64,000 nt of DNA, from assembly GCF_001597735.1 (NCBI RefSeq), contig NZ_LUTS01000001.1:62001-126000 (forward strand), given 5' to 3'. The stretch's first letter is position 1. Each line of letters begins with the position of its first letter. Shown here in pieces: positions 1 to 8,743 of this stretch. Under the pieces are notes generated by a model, which was given only the letters and a program-made list of their open reading frames with translations, was not told where the DNA came from and ran no database searches. This stretch comes from Neptuniibacter pectenicola. Its GTDB lineage: Bacteria; Pseudomonadota; Gammaproteobacteria; Pseudomonadales; Balneatricaceae. Position numbers and translations under genes: made by a program.

Positions 1-324
1 CAGTGGCTGATCAATATCAATAATGCATGGCAAGACATCAGCCCGGGCCGCCGCCGTAAGCGCCTGCGTATAGGTATGCTCTGGAATAAAATCAGGGACA
101 ATCCTCCACTGAGACTGACGCTGATTAAACCGCGCAATGGCTGCTAAGGATGCATTCACCTCAGTCTCATTCGCGAGGTGACGCCACAGTGAAACCTCAA
201 CGGGTTCCGCAGTCACCCCATGGGAAAGGAGACTGAGCACAACCCCACTAAGGATAGACAGCGTTACACCCTTGCTAGCAAATGGGTTAAAACCTAGAGT
301 AAACAGCGGATAACAGTGTCTCAA
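1..324 (-). CDS. Periplasmic solute-binding protein, 5' part only (sugar ABC type)
   Basis: Partial gene: the first 108 codons are present and it continues past the left edge. Translation from a TTG gives a basic/hydrophobic leader of about 37 residues ending near HGVTAEP, typical of a Sec signal peptide. The mature start (VEVSLWRHLANETEV...) has the beta-strand and helix pattern that opens family 1 extracellular solute-binding proteins, which carry sugars or glycerol phosphate to ABC importers. The TTG overlaps the TGA stop of the upstream GGDEF-EAL gene (shared TTGA), and GAGG lies 7 bases before it. No in-frame ATG exists upstream or in the leader, so TTG is the best start. The ligand cannot be told. 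The partner gene suggests the protein may feed a signalling receptor and not only a transporter; that is inference. Confidence 0.65.
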   Translation of the reverse strand, partial: MRHCYPLFTLGFNPFASKGVTLSILSGVVLSLLSHGVTAEPVEVSLWRHLANETEVNASLAAIARFNQRQSQWRIVPDFIPEHTYTQALTAAARADVLPCIIDIDQPL

Positions 325-2822
325 GCGATCGCCTCACTTAATGCCTTGTAACGCTCAACAAGGGATTCAATCGAGAGGGGTCGATCAAAATAGTAGCCTT
401 GTACTAAATCACATCCATAGCTCACTAATTTTTCAAACTGAGCTTCCGTCTCAACCCCTTCAGCAACCACAATCATTCCACAGGAATGCCCTAGGCCGAT
501 GATCATACGTACCAGCATGTCGCTTTGTCCCCCCTCTAAAAACTTATCAATAAACGAGCGGTCAATTTTGATCTCATTTAATGGTAAGTGATTAATATAG
601 CTGAGGGAGGAATAGCCGGTGCCAAAATCATCCAGCGATAAATTAAACCCATAGTCTCGTAATTGGTTAAAGACCGGCTGTACGTTATCCATATTATGGA
701 TAAAAATATTCTCAGTAATTTCCAATGTAACACGTGCGGGGTCTATGCCGACCTCCGCACAGAGTGAGATTACCGTTGCACTAAATTCAGGTTCTAGCAC
801 CTGCACCGGCGACACATTAACCGATAAACCAATTGCGCCCTCACCGTTAGGAGAGCAGCGATAAATATCTTCACAGGCTTTCTTAAACACAAATAGCCCG
901 AGTGAATGTATCAGACCGGTTTCTTCTGCTGCAGTAATAAATGTCCCCGGTGGAACACTGCCCAACGTAGGGTTATTCCAGCGGGCTAGCGCTTCAACGC
1001 TAATAAGCTGCTGGGTTTGTACATTAACCTGAGGCTGGTAACAGACGGAGATCTCATCATTGGTAATCGCACGCACCACCTCATGCTCAACATTCATTAA
1101 ATAGTTTATATATTCACTGATCGACTCATCATAAAAAACAATCTGTCCCTTTTTATGCATTTTAGAGCGATAAAGTACGGTATCCGCCTTACTGATCAAG
1201 GTACCTGTATCAGTACTATCATCAGGATAGATCGTTGCGCCGATACTACAGCTCACCGTCATAATTTTACTGTCGATAATAAAAGGATCAGCCAATGCGG
1301 ATTGGATACATTGTGCATACTGACTCGCTTCTTGCTGGCTTTTTAGGTCGGGGTAACAGAACACAAACTCATCCCCACCAAAGCGGCACACCATACCTTT
1401 TTCGATGGTCAGCGTTTCAAATTTTTGACTAATCGCTTTCAGTAACTGATCACCCACAGCGTGGCCGTGTAGGTCATTCACATTTTTAAAATTATCTAGG
1501 TCAACAAAAAACACGGCGAGCTTGCTGCCCTGCTCAGTCGTATAGCGGATGCTGTTTTCTAACTCTTGAGAAAGGTGGAATCGATTGGGAAGCCCTGTTA
1601 AGTCATCATGTAGGGCCATAAATTCCATTTTATCTTTAGCTTTTTCGAGTGTATTAAAGTCATTTTTTATCCGTTGTTGTAATACTTCAAAACGACGGGC
1701 AATCAAATGACTCACATACAGCGAGATTGCGACAAGCAGCAAAATGGAGATCGTCGCAATAGCGATCAGTTTAATTAAACTTTGATCATTATCCCGCGAT
1801 AACAGGTCTTCTTTTTCTTTCAGGTATTTAGCAAAGGTTTTGTAATTAAAGCCAGTGCCTATAATCCAATCCCAATCACTCACCAACCGCACATAGCTAA
1901 TATGCTCCAGTGAAGCGTTTCCGCTCAGCGTCAGTGGTTTAAGGTGACTCACATAGCCGCCCCCTTGTGCAACCTGCGTTGATATATCCTCAAGCAAAGG
2001 GGCCTTAACCGTATCCCCAATCATCAGATCATTACCTAAAAAATCATTATAATGGTGGGCTAAAACTGTTCCCTGCCTATTTAATACAACGAAGTAGCCC
2101 CCTTCATCGTACTCATAGTCAGCGAACCATTTGAGTAGTTCCTGTTGGACATCACGTTCAAATGCATCCAGATAGTCGCCAGTACCTATGACCCAGCCAT
2201 AAGGCTCAAACCCTTTAACAAAACCTAACTTATCAAAGGTATCACCCGACTGGTCATTTGGCATTTGAAATGCCCACCGCAGAAACCCCTCATCCCGTTT
2301 GTTAACGATATTGATCAATCCTCGAAAAAAGTAGCTGCCGTTTTTATCCTTGACGTTCCATACGGACTGGTTTTCAAGCGCTGGATCAAGACCGTGCATG
2401 ACCATCACACCTTGGCGATCAAGTATAAAATAATAACCTCGCCCATTAAAAAAGCGCATAGGCCTGAGGGCTTCAGCAATCAGCTTGGTAATTTCAGTAT
2501 CGGACTTGTGAATATTATTAGCGTAAATATGATGGGCAATCGCGTAGGCTTCGTAGATACGCCCTTTTTCTTGTGCTTTAAGGGTGCTTTCTATTTGCGA
2601 CTTTTTGAGCAGTAACTGCTTATAGACTTGATCAACTTGTGAACGTATCAGCTCTTTACGCTGGTTTAATAACTCAGCTCTAAGGCTTTCGATACTGCGC
2701 ACCGCTTTGGCTCTATTGTCTTGAATCGCAACGATCGTTACCACTAGCGCAAAGACACATACAATCGCAACAGATGCATAACGGATTAAAAACAGTAGGT
2801 TTCTATTATCCATCATCCTCAT
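321..2822 (-). CDS. Membrane-anchored Cache-GGDEF-EAL cyclic-di-GMP enzyme
   Basis: Bifunctional-looking cyclic-di-GMP synthase/phosphodiesterase of 833 residues. Membrane segments lie near residues 10-32 and 348-372. The roughly 315 residues between them are periplasmic and hold two Cache-like repeats (about 130-220 and 241-330, each ending in WVIGTG or WIIGTG). A GGDEF domain follows with intact GGDEF at 482-486, but no RxxD inhibitory site is seen upstream of it. The EAL domain keeps EAL (610-612), DDFGTGYSS (731-739) and the C-terminal VAEGVE and QGYYF motifs, so both activities look possible. ATGs occur at 2822, 2816 and 2813; AAAGG about 9 bases upstream favours 2822. The gene overlaps the downstream solute-binding protein gene by translational coupling, suggesting that protein presents a ligand to the Cache region. 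Confidence 0.93.
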   Translation of the reverse strand: MRMMDNRNLLFLIRYASVAIVCVFALVVTIVAIQDNRAKAVRSIESLRAELLNQRKELIRSQVDQVYKQLLLKKSQIESTLKAQEKGRIYEAYAIAHHIYANNIHKSDTEITKLIAEALRPMRFFNGRGYYFILDRQGVMVMHGLDPALENQSVWNVKDKNGSYFFRGLINIVNKRDEGFLRWAFQMPNDQSGDTFDKLGFVKGFEPYGWVIGTGDYLDAFERDVQQELLKWFADYEYDEGGYFVVLNRQGTVLAHHYNDFLGNDLMIGDTVKAPLLEDISTQVAQGGGYVSHLKPLTLSGNASLEHISYVRLVSDWDWIIGTGFNYKTFAKYLKEKEDLLSRDNDQSLIKLIAIATISILLLVAISLYVSHLIARRFEVLQQRIKNDFNTLEKAKDKMEFMALHDDLTGLPNRFHLSQELENSIRYTTEQGSKLAVFFVDLDNFKNVNDLHGHAVGDQLLKAISQKFETLTIEKGMVCRFGGDEFVFCYPDLKSQQEASQYAQCIQSALADPFIIDSKIMTVSCSIGATIYPDDSTDTGTLISKADTVLYRSKMHKKGQIVFYDESISEYINYLMNVEHEVVRAITNDEISVCYQPQVNVQTQQLISVEALARWNNPTLGSVPPGTFITAAEETGLIHSLGLFVFKKACEDIYRCSPNGEGAIGLSVNVSPVQVLEPEFSATVISLCAEVGIDPARVTLEITENIFIHNMDNVQPVFNQLRDYGFNLSLDDFGTGYSSLSYINHLPLNEIKIDRSFIDKFLEGGQSDMLVRMIIGLGHSCGMIVVAEGVETEAQFEKLVSYGCDLVQGYYFDRPLSIESLVERYKALSEAIA

Positions 2823-2909
2823 CTAAACATACCTTTACGCATTTGTGTTCTGAGCATGACAATCAAGCCAACAGCGATAAAACGGCAAATAGTGAAATTC
2901 CCTGTAAAG

Positions 2910-2932
2910 TTACTTGATTAACATTCAAGTAA
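2910..2932. promoter_or_regulatory. 8-bp inverted repeat upstream of the GGDEF-EAL gene
   Basis: Arms TTACTTGA and TCAAGTAA match perfectly around a 7-base spacer. The repeat lies about 90-110 bases before the GGDEF-EAL start. There is no T-run, so it looks more like a dimeric regulator site than a terminator. Its function is inferred only from position and symmetry. Confidence 0.35.
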
Positions 2933-3133
2933 AACGACTATTCGTCAAAGGTAACACGCCTTTAAAACCATGAAGCTTAAAGACATTAGCCGACCAAAGA
3001 GCAGCAGTCATGCCTGCATTGGAGGGGGGTTACAGATGTTAGACTCATCTTTTTAAGTATAGATCTTAAACGGTATAGGACAAGGATATCCCGCTTAAAA
3101 TATATCTATGAGGCATTTATAGTAGAGGCTCAT

Positions 3134-3154
3134 TAATTAACCATAGGTTAATTA
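3134..3154. repeat. Palindrome TAATTAACC-ATA-GGTTAATTA
   Basis: A perfect 9-bp inverted repeat with a 3-base centre, about 50 bases beyond the end of the macrodomain gene. It is AT-rich and lacks a flanking T-run, so it is a poor terminator. It could be a regulator site or an mRNA 3' stem-loop. Confidence 0.35.
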
Positions 3155-3203
3155 GAAGAAGGCGGCTAAAACTCGCCTGTTGAAAACGGTTGAACTAGAT
3201 CAT

Positions 3204-3722
3204 TCAAAGCGCACTGGCCGCCTTTTCATACGCGTGTTTAACCTCGTGATTAAACACACAGAAGATAACCTTTTCCATGCTCTCCATCGTCTTTAACGCC
3301 CGATTAACCGTTTGTAATGCAATACTCGCCGCTTCATCCAGCGGATAGCCATAGACACCACAACTAATCGCAGGAAAGGCGATGGACGTAAAACGCTGAT
3401 CTTGAGCAATGCTCAAGCAGGCTTGATAGCTCTGAGTTAACTGTTCGGCTTCATGATTATCACCGCCATACCAGATCGGCCCTACGGTATGGATCACATA
3501 GGACGCGGGTAAGTTATACCCCTTGGTGATCCGCGCTTCACCGGTAGGACAGCCACCGAGCATGCTGCTCTCTGCTAACAACTCAGGGCCTGCCGCGTGA
3601 TGAATAGCCCCATCAACACCCCCACCTCCCAACAAGCTGTTATTAGCCGCATTAACAATGGCTTCAACCTTGAGGGTAGTAATGTCCCCTTGAATAATCG
3701 TTATCCGCTTATCAATGCCCAT
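3204..3722 (-). CDS. Macrodomain protein, O-acetyl-ADP-ribose deacetylase type
   Basis: Stand-alone macrodomain of 172 residues, close to the usual length of YmdB/MacroD-like enzymes, which hydrolyse O-acetyl-ADP-ribose and remove ADP-ribose from acidic residues. Family motifs appear in order: GDIT (12-15), NAANNSLLGGGGVDGAIHHAAG (24-45, the ADP-ribose loop and catalytic region), CPTGEARITKGYNLPA (58-73), VIHTVGP (76-82) and AFPAISCGVYGYP (115-127, the diphosphate loop). No signal peptide, so cytoplasmic. It is a single gene between a chemoreceptor and a cyclic-di-GMP gene. No ADP-ribosyltransferase partner is seen, which suggests housekeeping metabolite clearance rather than a toxin module. 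Confidence 0.9.
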   Translation of the reverse strand: MGIDKRITIIQGDITTLKVEAIVNAANNSLLGGGGVDGAIHHAAGPELLAESSMLGGCPTGEARITKGYNLPASYVIHTVGPIWYGGDNHEAEQLTQSYQACLSIAQDQRFTSIAFPAISCGVYGYPLDEAASIALQTVNRALKTMESMEKVIFCVFNHEVKHAYEKAASAL

Positions 3723-3777
3723 GCTGCTCTACTCTATGAAATCTGGATGCTATTGACCTAATACTGTCCCTAATACT

Positions 3778-3808
3778 AAAAAAGCCCGAAGTGATTAACA
3801 ACGGGCTT
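3778..3808 (-). terminator. Rho-independent terminator of the chemoreceptor gene
   Basis: Read on the minus strand, AAGCCCG pairs with CGGGCTT across a 13-base loop and is followed directly by a T-run. It starts about 20 bases after the chemoreceptor stop codon. Confidence 0.8.
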
Positions 3809-3827
3809 ATAAGGTACCTAGTATCGA

Positions 3828-5831
3828 TTAACGCCGAGAGAACCGGGATAGTGCACTTTCAAGATGCGAGGCCGATGATGACATCTCCTCCGCAAGGCTT
3901 GAGGTATTTCTTGCCGCATCTTCTGACCTATTAGCCACCTCAGTAATCGTCTCTAAACTGTTATGGAGATGGGTCACTAAGCCGCTCTGCTCTTCTGCTG
4001 CAGAAGCGATGCCCGCATTCATTAAGTTCATATCGGTTAACGCGTGATTTATCTCATGCAACACATCACTGGCGCGGGTCATTTCAGATACGTTCTCGTT
4101 CACCGAATGACTGGTTTTTTCCATCATAGTGACAGCACGGGTCGCACAATCTTGCAGCTTACCTAAGGTTTCACGGATTTCGCTGGTTGATTCTTGGGTA
4201 CGTCGAGCTAAGGTTCTTACCTCATCAGCAACAACCGAAAAGCCTCGCCCTTGCTCACCAGCCCGTGCCGCTTCAATCGCCGCGTTTAATGCCAGTAAGT
4301 TTGTTTGGTCGGTAATGGCACTGATGACGCTCGAAACCGCATGGATATTCTGTACATCTTGATCCAGTTCACTGATCACTTCACTGGTTGTCGTAACCTC
4401 TTGTGAAAGCTCTGTGAACGACTGGGTTGTTTTTTGTACCACAGCTAAACCTTCAGCAGCAATGGTCTCTATATTTTGTGCTGCCGATGAGGCCATATTG
4501 GTATTTTGAGCTATTTCTGACGCACTTGTTGCCAGATCACCCACCCCGTCCGCAATATGGGATGTTTCCTCTTTCTGTCGCGCCACACCATCACGAGTTT
4601 GGGTAGCTTCACTCACTAAACGCTTTGAGTTACCGGCCACAATGTCTGTCGCACGCTGCGCTTCACGCACCAAAACTTCGAACCCATCGGCAACCTTATT
4701 CATCCCTGTCGATATAGCCGCCATCTCATCTTTACCTTGGTAATCTAGGCGCGCAGAGAGATCGCCATTGGCCAGCCTTTCAGAAACCTGTTTAAAATCT
4801 TCCATTGTCTGAGCAGTCGAGCGATAAAATCCCATAAACAAGTAAAACGCTAAGAAGACAGTAATAAAGATAACCGCCACGATTAAGTTACGGCTAAAAA
4901 TCTGTTTCTCTAAATGGGCACGCTCTTTCTCATATAAAACAGGCAGCATCAAATGATATAAATTCAATACCTTTTGGATAGCAGCCGTTCCTTCAGCAAA
5001 CACTTTATCGGAATCAACCGTTAAGCTGTCAGGCTCTATAACATTTAAATGAACGTAACTAATATACTTACGAATCCCCTCTTCTGCGGCCTTGATATCG
5101 TCGGCCATCGAAGCTATTTCGGGCATCGTTAAACCAACCGATAACCCCGGATACACTTCATCTAAATGCCCAATAATATTGTTTAGATAGATAAAAGAAT
5201 CGGGGGTAAAGGTTCCTTTTGCAGCGACACCTGCCGCCTTACCACGCAGTTGCCCCGCTTCATCAATGATGACAGGGAGGAATGACGCTACGTTATCGAT
5301 CAGGTAGGTATTACTTGCACTGGGGTCTAGCTCTAATGAAAACTCACGTAACAAAATATGATTAAAGTGTCTTACTTTTGCAGCAAATTCATTATGAAGC
5401 TCAAAAACATCGGCGGGAGTCTGTCGATTAATGTTGGCGAGTAGGTCCGCCCAATGCTTCTCTAAATCGGAGATCATCTGCAATGTACTGTCACTCACCC
5501 CAGCAGAACCCGCTTTAAGGTCAACTAAGGCTTGGTTAACCTTAGCGCGACGATCCATTACTTTACTTTCTACCGCCGAATTACCATTTAAAAGAGCATT
5601 AGTGAGACCACGGTGCTGACCTATATTAACCACCAATGGCTCAGTCAGTTTAATGATTTCAATACCGCGCAGTTCTGACTGCGTTAAATTAATATTGCGG
5701 CTTAACTCTTGCCAATATAAAACAACCGTCAATAACAACGGGATCAGAAAAAGAACGCTAACGATGGTGAACTTCGCGGGGTAGGTCAAGCTACCCATCA
5801 GCTTTACAGCTGGTCTAATCCATAATCCCAT
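3828..5831 (-). CDS. Methyl-accepting chemotaxis protein
   Basis: Chemoreceptor of 667 residues. One membrane segment lies near residues 20-40 and a second near 315-335. The roughly 275-residue periplasmic part is mainly helical, without an obvious Cache or PAS signature. A HAMP domain follows (around [18 protein letters not shown]), then a long cytoplasmic coiled coil with the conserved hairpin tip [20 protein letters not shown] and [11 protein letters not shown], the site that contacts CheA and CheW. The C-terminus (LSRFSRR) has no CheR-binding pentapeptide. The ligand is unknown. Only 38 bases separate it from the upstream dusC gene, so co-transcription is possible. A terminator closes the unit. 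Its presence implies a motile cell. Confidence 0.93.
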   Translation of the reverse strand: MGLWIRPAVKLMGSLTYPAKFTIVSVLFLIPLLLTVVLYWQELSRNINLTQSELRGIEIIKLTEPLVVNIGQHRGLTNALLNGNSAVESKVMDRRAKVNQALVDLKAGSAGVSDSTLQMISDLEKHWADLLANINRQTPADVFELHNEFAAKVRHFNHILLREFSLELDPSASNTYLIDNVASFLPVIIDEAGQLRGKAAGVAAKGTFTPDSFIYLNNIIGHLDEVYPGLSVGLTMPEIASMADDIKAAEEGIRKYISYVHLNVIEPDSLTVDSDKVFAEGTAAIQKVLNLYHLMLPVLYEKERAHLEKQIFSRNLIVAVIFITVFLAFYLFMGFYRSTAQTMEDFKQVSERLANGDLSARLDYQGKDEMAAISTGMNKVADGFEVLVREAQRATDIVAGNSKRLVSEATQTRDGVARQKEETSHIADGVGDLATSASEIAQNTNMASSAAQNIETIAAEGLAVVQKTTQSFTELSQEVTTTSEVISELDQDVQNIHAVSSVISAITDQTNLLALNAAIEAARAGEQGRGFSVVADEVRTLARRTQESTSEIRETLGKLQDCATRAVTMMEKTSHSVNENVSEMTRASDVLHEINHALTDMNLMNAGIASAAEEQSGLVTHLHNSLETITEVANRSEDAARNTSSLAEEMSSSASHLESALSRFSRR

Positions 5832-5869
5832 TTATCATCTCTCCAGTTTTTATTGAGCAATAATTCAAC

Positions 5870-6811
5870 TTAATCATGTAAGGCAAGCCTTAGCAAAGAA
5901 GGTTCCTTAATTTTCTTAACTTTCTCAAACAATACAGCGGCGTCAGTGTATTCTCGTTGCAGGTGAAACAGCCATTGTTTTAAACGACCATGTACATATT
6001 TAGCCGCGATATCCTGCTCCACTCGCTCAAGGTATCGCTCAACCAATAGCAGCACATGGGACCACTCTAAAGCTGCGTCATCTTCTTTACGTTGCTGATG
6101 TTTAATCATCTTGGCCAGATCAGGCCTCGCAACTAAACCACGACCGATCATCACATCATCACATCCACTCACCTCGCGGCACTGCTCATAATCTTGCCAG
6201 CTCCACACCTCACCGTTAGCCGTCACCGGTATATCAACCTGCTCACGAATATGCGCAATCCATTCCCAGTGAGCCGGTGGACGATAACCTTCAAGCTTAG
6301 TGCGTGCATGCACCGTCAGACCATCCGCCTTTGCCTCAGCAATAGCCTGGGCATTGTCAAACGCTAAAGATTTATCTTTATTGCCCAAGCGCATTTTCGC
6401 CGTCACGGGTGTGCCTTCGGGCACGGCAATACGAACGGCCTTAACAATCTCATGAATCAATTCAGGGGTATCGAGTAGTACCGCACCGCCTTTACTTTTG
6501 TTAACCGTTTTTGCCGGACAACCAAAATTAAGATCAATACCTAGCGCACCTAACTTAGCCGCTTTGCGTGCATTACCTGCTAACACCGTGGGATCACTCC
6601 CTAACAACTGCAAAATAACAGGTACCCCAGCCGGCGTTTTACCACCGTTCAACAGTTCAGGGCACAGCCGCCTAAACACTTTGGCCGGGAGAACACGATC
6701 GCTCACGCGTACAAACTCAGTCACACATTGATCGATGCCACCCACTTGCGTGAGCAAATCTCTCATCGTGTAATCAACAACGCCTTCCATCGGCGCAAGA
6801 ATAATTTTCAA
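5870..6811 (-). CDS. dusC: tRNA-dihydrouridine(16) synthase
   Basis: FMN-dependent enzyme that reduces uridine to dihydrouridine in the tRNA D-loop. At 313 residues it has DusC length. It begins with the FMN-binding strand ILAPMEGVVDYTMR, then QLLGSDP, and carries the catalytic cysteine in NFGCPAKTVNKSKGGAVLL (Cys98). MRLGNKD, VHARTK and ANGEVWSWQDY follow in family order. The SKGGAVLL and HARTKLEGYRPPAHW stretches resemble DusC rather than DusA or DusB. It diverges from the thpR gene across a short AT-rich spacer, and the chemoreceptor gene follows 38 bases after its stop. Confidence 0.93.
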   Translation of the reverse strand: MKIILAPMEGVVDYTMRDLLTQVGGIDQCVTEFVRVSDRVLPAKVFRRLCPELLNGGKTPAGVPVILQLLGSDPTVLAGNARKAAKLGALGIDLNFGCPAKTVNKSKGGAVLLDTPELIHEIVKAVRIAVPEGTPVTAKMRLGNKDKSLAFDNAQAIAEAKADGLTVHARTKLEGYRPPAHWEWIAHIREQVDIPVTANGEVWSWQDYEQCREVSGCDDVMIGRGLVARPDLAKMIKHQQRKEDDAALEWSHVLLLVERYLERVEQDIAAKYVHGRLKQWLFHLQREYTDAAVLFEKVKKIKEPSLLRLALHD

Positions 6812-6889
6812 AATATAATTACAGGTAAGATAGTAGAACGCATTATTATATTATAGCTTCTATTAACAAAGGCATTGAAAGATAAGTAT

Positions 6890-7408
6890 ATGCGGCTTTT
6901 TCTCGCAATAAATCTACCGACTGAGGTGCAAAATCAGGTGGCGGCACTCTACCTTCCTGAAATTGAGTCCCTCCGTTGGACACCGCTTAACCAACTACAC
7001 ATTACACTAAGTTATCTTGGCGAACTGTCACCCAACAAAATCGACGCTATCATTGAAGCCATTGCTGAACTGACGTTTAAGCCCATCACCCTTACGCTGA
7101 AAGGTACAGGCTTCTTTAAATCAGGCATCTACTGGCTAGGCGTAGATGAAAACCCTGAACTGATTAACCTACAGAATCGTTTATGTCACGCCATGCGTGA
7201 GATAGGTATCCGGTTAGAGAAACGCCGCTTTAAACCTCATGTCACCATTGCTCGTACAAAACAGATTTCAGCCCCCATCGCACAAATGATCGAGCAACAG
7301 AGCTTTGGTTTTCACCTTGAGTTTAGCTCTGACCGCTTTGAGCTCATGAGCAGCTATCTAAAACCCGATGGACCTGAGTATCAGTCAGAGGCTGAGTTTA
7401 TACCTTAA
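6890..7408 (+). CDS. thpR: RNA 2',3'-cyclic phosphodiesterase (LigT/ThpR)
   Basis: Two-histidine 2H phosphoesterase that opens 2',3'-cyclic phosphates on RNA; family members also reversibly join 2'-5' tRNA halves in vitro. The two catalytic motifs are HITL (37-40) and HVTI (117-120). The frame can be opened five codons earlier at a TTG (6875), but the family N-terminus is MRLFLAI, so ATG 6890 is chosen, with a GAAAGATAAG purine stretch before it. The resulting 172 residues fit the family. It diverges from dusC and is followed by the bidirectional-looking terminator it shares with metZ. Confidence 0.9.
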   Translation: MRLFLAINLPTEVQNQVAALYLPEIESLRWTPLNQLHITLSYLGELSPNKIDAIIEAIAELTFKPITLTLKGTGFFKSGIYWLGVDENPELINLQNRLCHAMREIGIRLEKRRFKPHVTIARTKQISAPIAQMIEQQSFGFHLEFSSDRFELMSSYLKPDGPEYQSEAEFIP

Positions 7409-7467
7409 ATAACGTATTCAGATTTATACGCAGCGAACAGCGTCCCGGATCTATTTATCGACGCTCA

Positions 7468-7493
7468 TAAAAAAGCCTGCTCTTGAGCAGGCT
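7468..7493 (-). terminator. Terminator at the end of metZ
   Basis: Perfect 9-bp hairpin, AGCCTGCTC paired with GAGCAGGCT around two bases, followed on the minus strand by six T residues. It lies about 20 bases after the metZ stop and 60 bases after thpR, so it serves metZ and could also block convergent thpR transcripts. Confidence 0.88.
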
Positions 7494-7514
7494 ATCAAAC
7501 AAAATAAAGCGCCG

Positions 7515-8732
7515 TTAAAGGGCAGCTAAACCTCGTGTCATATCTGCTTTGATATCGCCAATATCTTCAATACCGACGGATAATCGAATCAAATTTTGAT
7601 GGATACCGGCCGCCACACGATCCTCTTCACTCATGCGACCATGGGTTGTGGTCGATGGGTGGGTGATGGTTGTTTTAACATCACCTAAGTTACCGGTAAT
7701 CGATACCATTGTCGTGGCATCAATAAAACGCCATGCAGCGTCTTGCCCACCTTTCACTTCAAACGAAAGGACGCCACCAAAACCCGACTGCTGTGCTTTA
7801 GCTAATTCATGTTGCGGGTGACTGGTTAAACCTGAATAGAACACACGCTCGATCCCCTCCTGCTGTTCAAGCCAGTTAGCGATCTCAAGGGCATTACGGC
7901 AATGGGCATCCATTCGAATTTTCAGTGTTTCTAAACCTTTTAGAAACACCCAAGCATTGAAAGGGCTCATACAAGCGCCACCGGTGCGGATAAAACCAAA
8001 CACCTCTTCCATCTCTTTTTGTGCACCCACCACGACACCCCCAACGCAACGCCCTTGTCCATCAAGATACTTTGTCGCTGAGTGAATAATAATGTCAGCA
8101 CCCTGTTTAAGCGGTTGCTGGAGCACCGGTGTACAGAAACAGTTATCGACTACCAGTAAAACATCATGCTTATGGGCAATCTCGGCCACAGCTGAAATAT
8201 CGGTTAGCTCAGCCAGTGGGTTTGAGGGCGTTTCCAAAAACAGGATTTTGGTATCCGCTGTAATTGCAGCTTCCCAACATTGAAGATCCGTTGGATCGAC
8301 AAAAGTGGTTGTTATACCGGTTCTAGATAGATATTTTTCAAACAGTGAAACCGTTGACCCAAACACACTACGGGAGCAGACAACATGATCGCCCACCTTC
8401 ATTAGCGCAAGGCAAGTGCTCAAAATAGCCGCCATGCCGGATGATGTAGCCACTGCGCGTTCACCACCCTCGAGGGCAGCAATACGTTCTTCAAAAAACT
8501 GCACGGTTGGGTTGGTAAAACGAGAATAGATATTCCCCTCTTCCTCTCCACCAAAGCGCGCCGCCGCTTCACGTGCGCTTGAAAACACAAAGCTAGACGT
8601 CGGGTAAATAGGATCACTATGTTCCCCTTCCAGGGAGCGGTGCTGACCTGCGCGTACAGCTAATGTACCCAAATCATACCCTTCAGGGTCAAACTGAATA
8701 CGGTCTGCACGTTCATAATCAGAAATAGACAT
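7515..8732 (-). CDS. metZ: O-succinylhomoserine sulfhydrylase
   Basis: PLP-dependent enzyme of the Cys/Met metabolism family that converts O-succinylhomoserine and sulfide to homocysteine, the direct sulfhydrylation route to methionine. At 405 residues it is full length. PLP contacts include SSGMAA (97-102) and VVDNCFCTP, and the Schiff-base lysine is in SATKYLDGQGR (Lys221). The YSRFTNPT (69-76) segment is typical. Assignment to MetZ rather than cystathionine gamma-synthase rests on overall similarity and on the purF-metZ neighbourhood, familiar from Pseudomonas. It starts 11 bases after purF, so it is probably the last gene of that operon. Confidence 0.92.
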   Translation of the reverse strand: MSISDYERADRIQFDPEGYDLGTLAVRAGQHRSLEGEHSDPIYPTSSFVFSSAREAAARFGGEEEGNIYSRFTNPTVQFFEERIAALEGGERAVATSSGMAAILSTCLALMKVGDHVVCSRSVFGSTVSLFEKYLSRTGITTTFVDPTDLQCWEAAITADTKILFLETPSNPLAELTDISAVAEIAHKHDVLLVVDNCFCTPVLQQPLKQGADIIIHSATKYLDGQGRCVGGVVVGAQKEMEEVFGFIRTGGACMSPFNAWVFLKGLETLKIRMDAHCRNALEIANWLEQQEGIERVFYSGLTSHPQHELAKAQQSGFGGVLSFEVKGGQDAAWRFIDATTMVSITGNLGDVKTTITHPSTTTHGRMSEEDRVAAGIHQNLIRLSVGIEDIGDIKADMTRGLAAL

Positions 8733-8743
8733 TCATCGGCCTC

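Larger units (their letters stand above)
2823..3203. other. 381-base intergenic region with two inverted repeats
   Basis: AT-rich spacer between the GGDEF-EAL gene and the macrodomain gene, both on the minus strand. I see no convincing reading frame. It holds two clear inverted repeats, listed separately at 2910-2932 and 3134-3154, and presumably the promoter of the GGDEF-EAL gene. No strong sigma-70 or flagellar sigma-28 promoter could be picked out by eye. Confidence 0.6.

Noticed and set aside
2823-2960. Possible flagellar sigma-28 promoter before the GGDEF-EAL gene
   Set aside because: No TAAAGTTT-N11-GCCGATAA match close enough to call.
3204-3722. Macrodomain gene as a DarG-like antitoxin
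   Set aside because: No DarT-type ADP-ribosyltransferase next to it, and the sequence resembles YmdB-type deacetylases.
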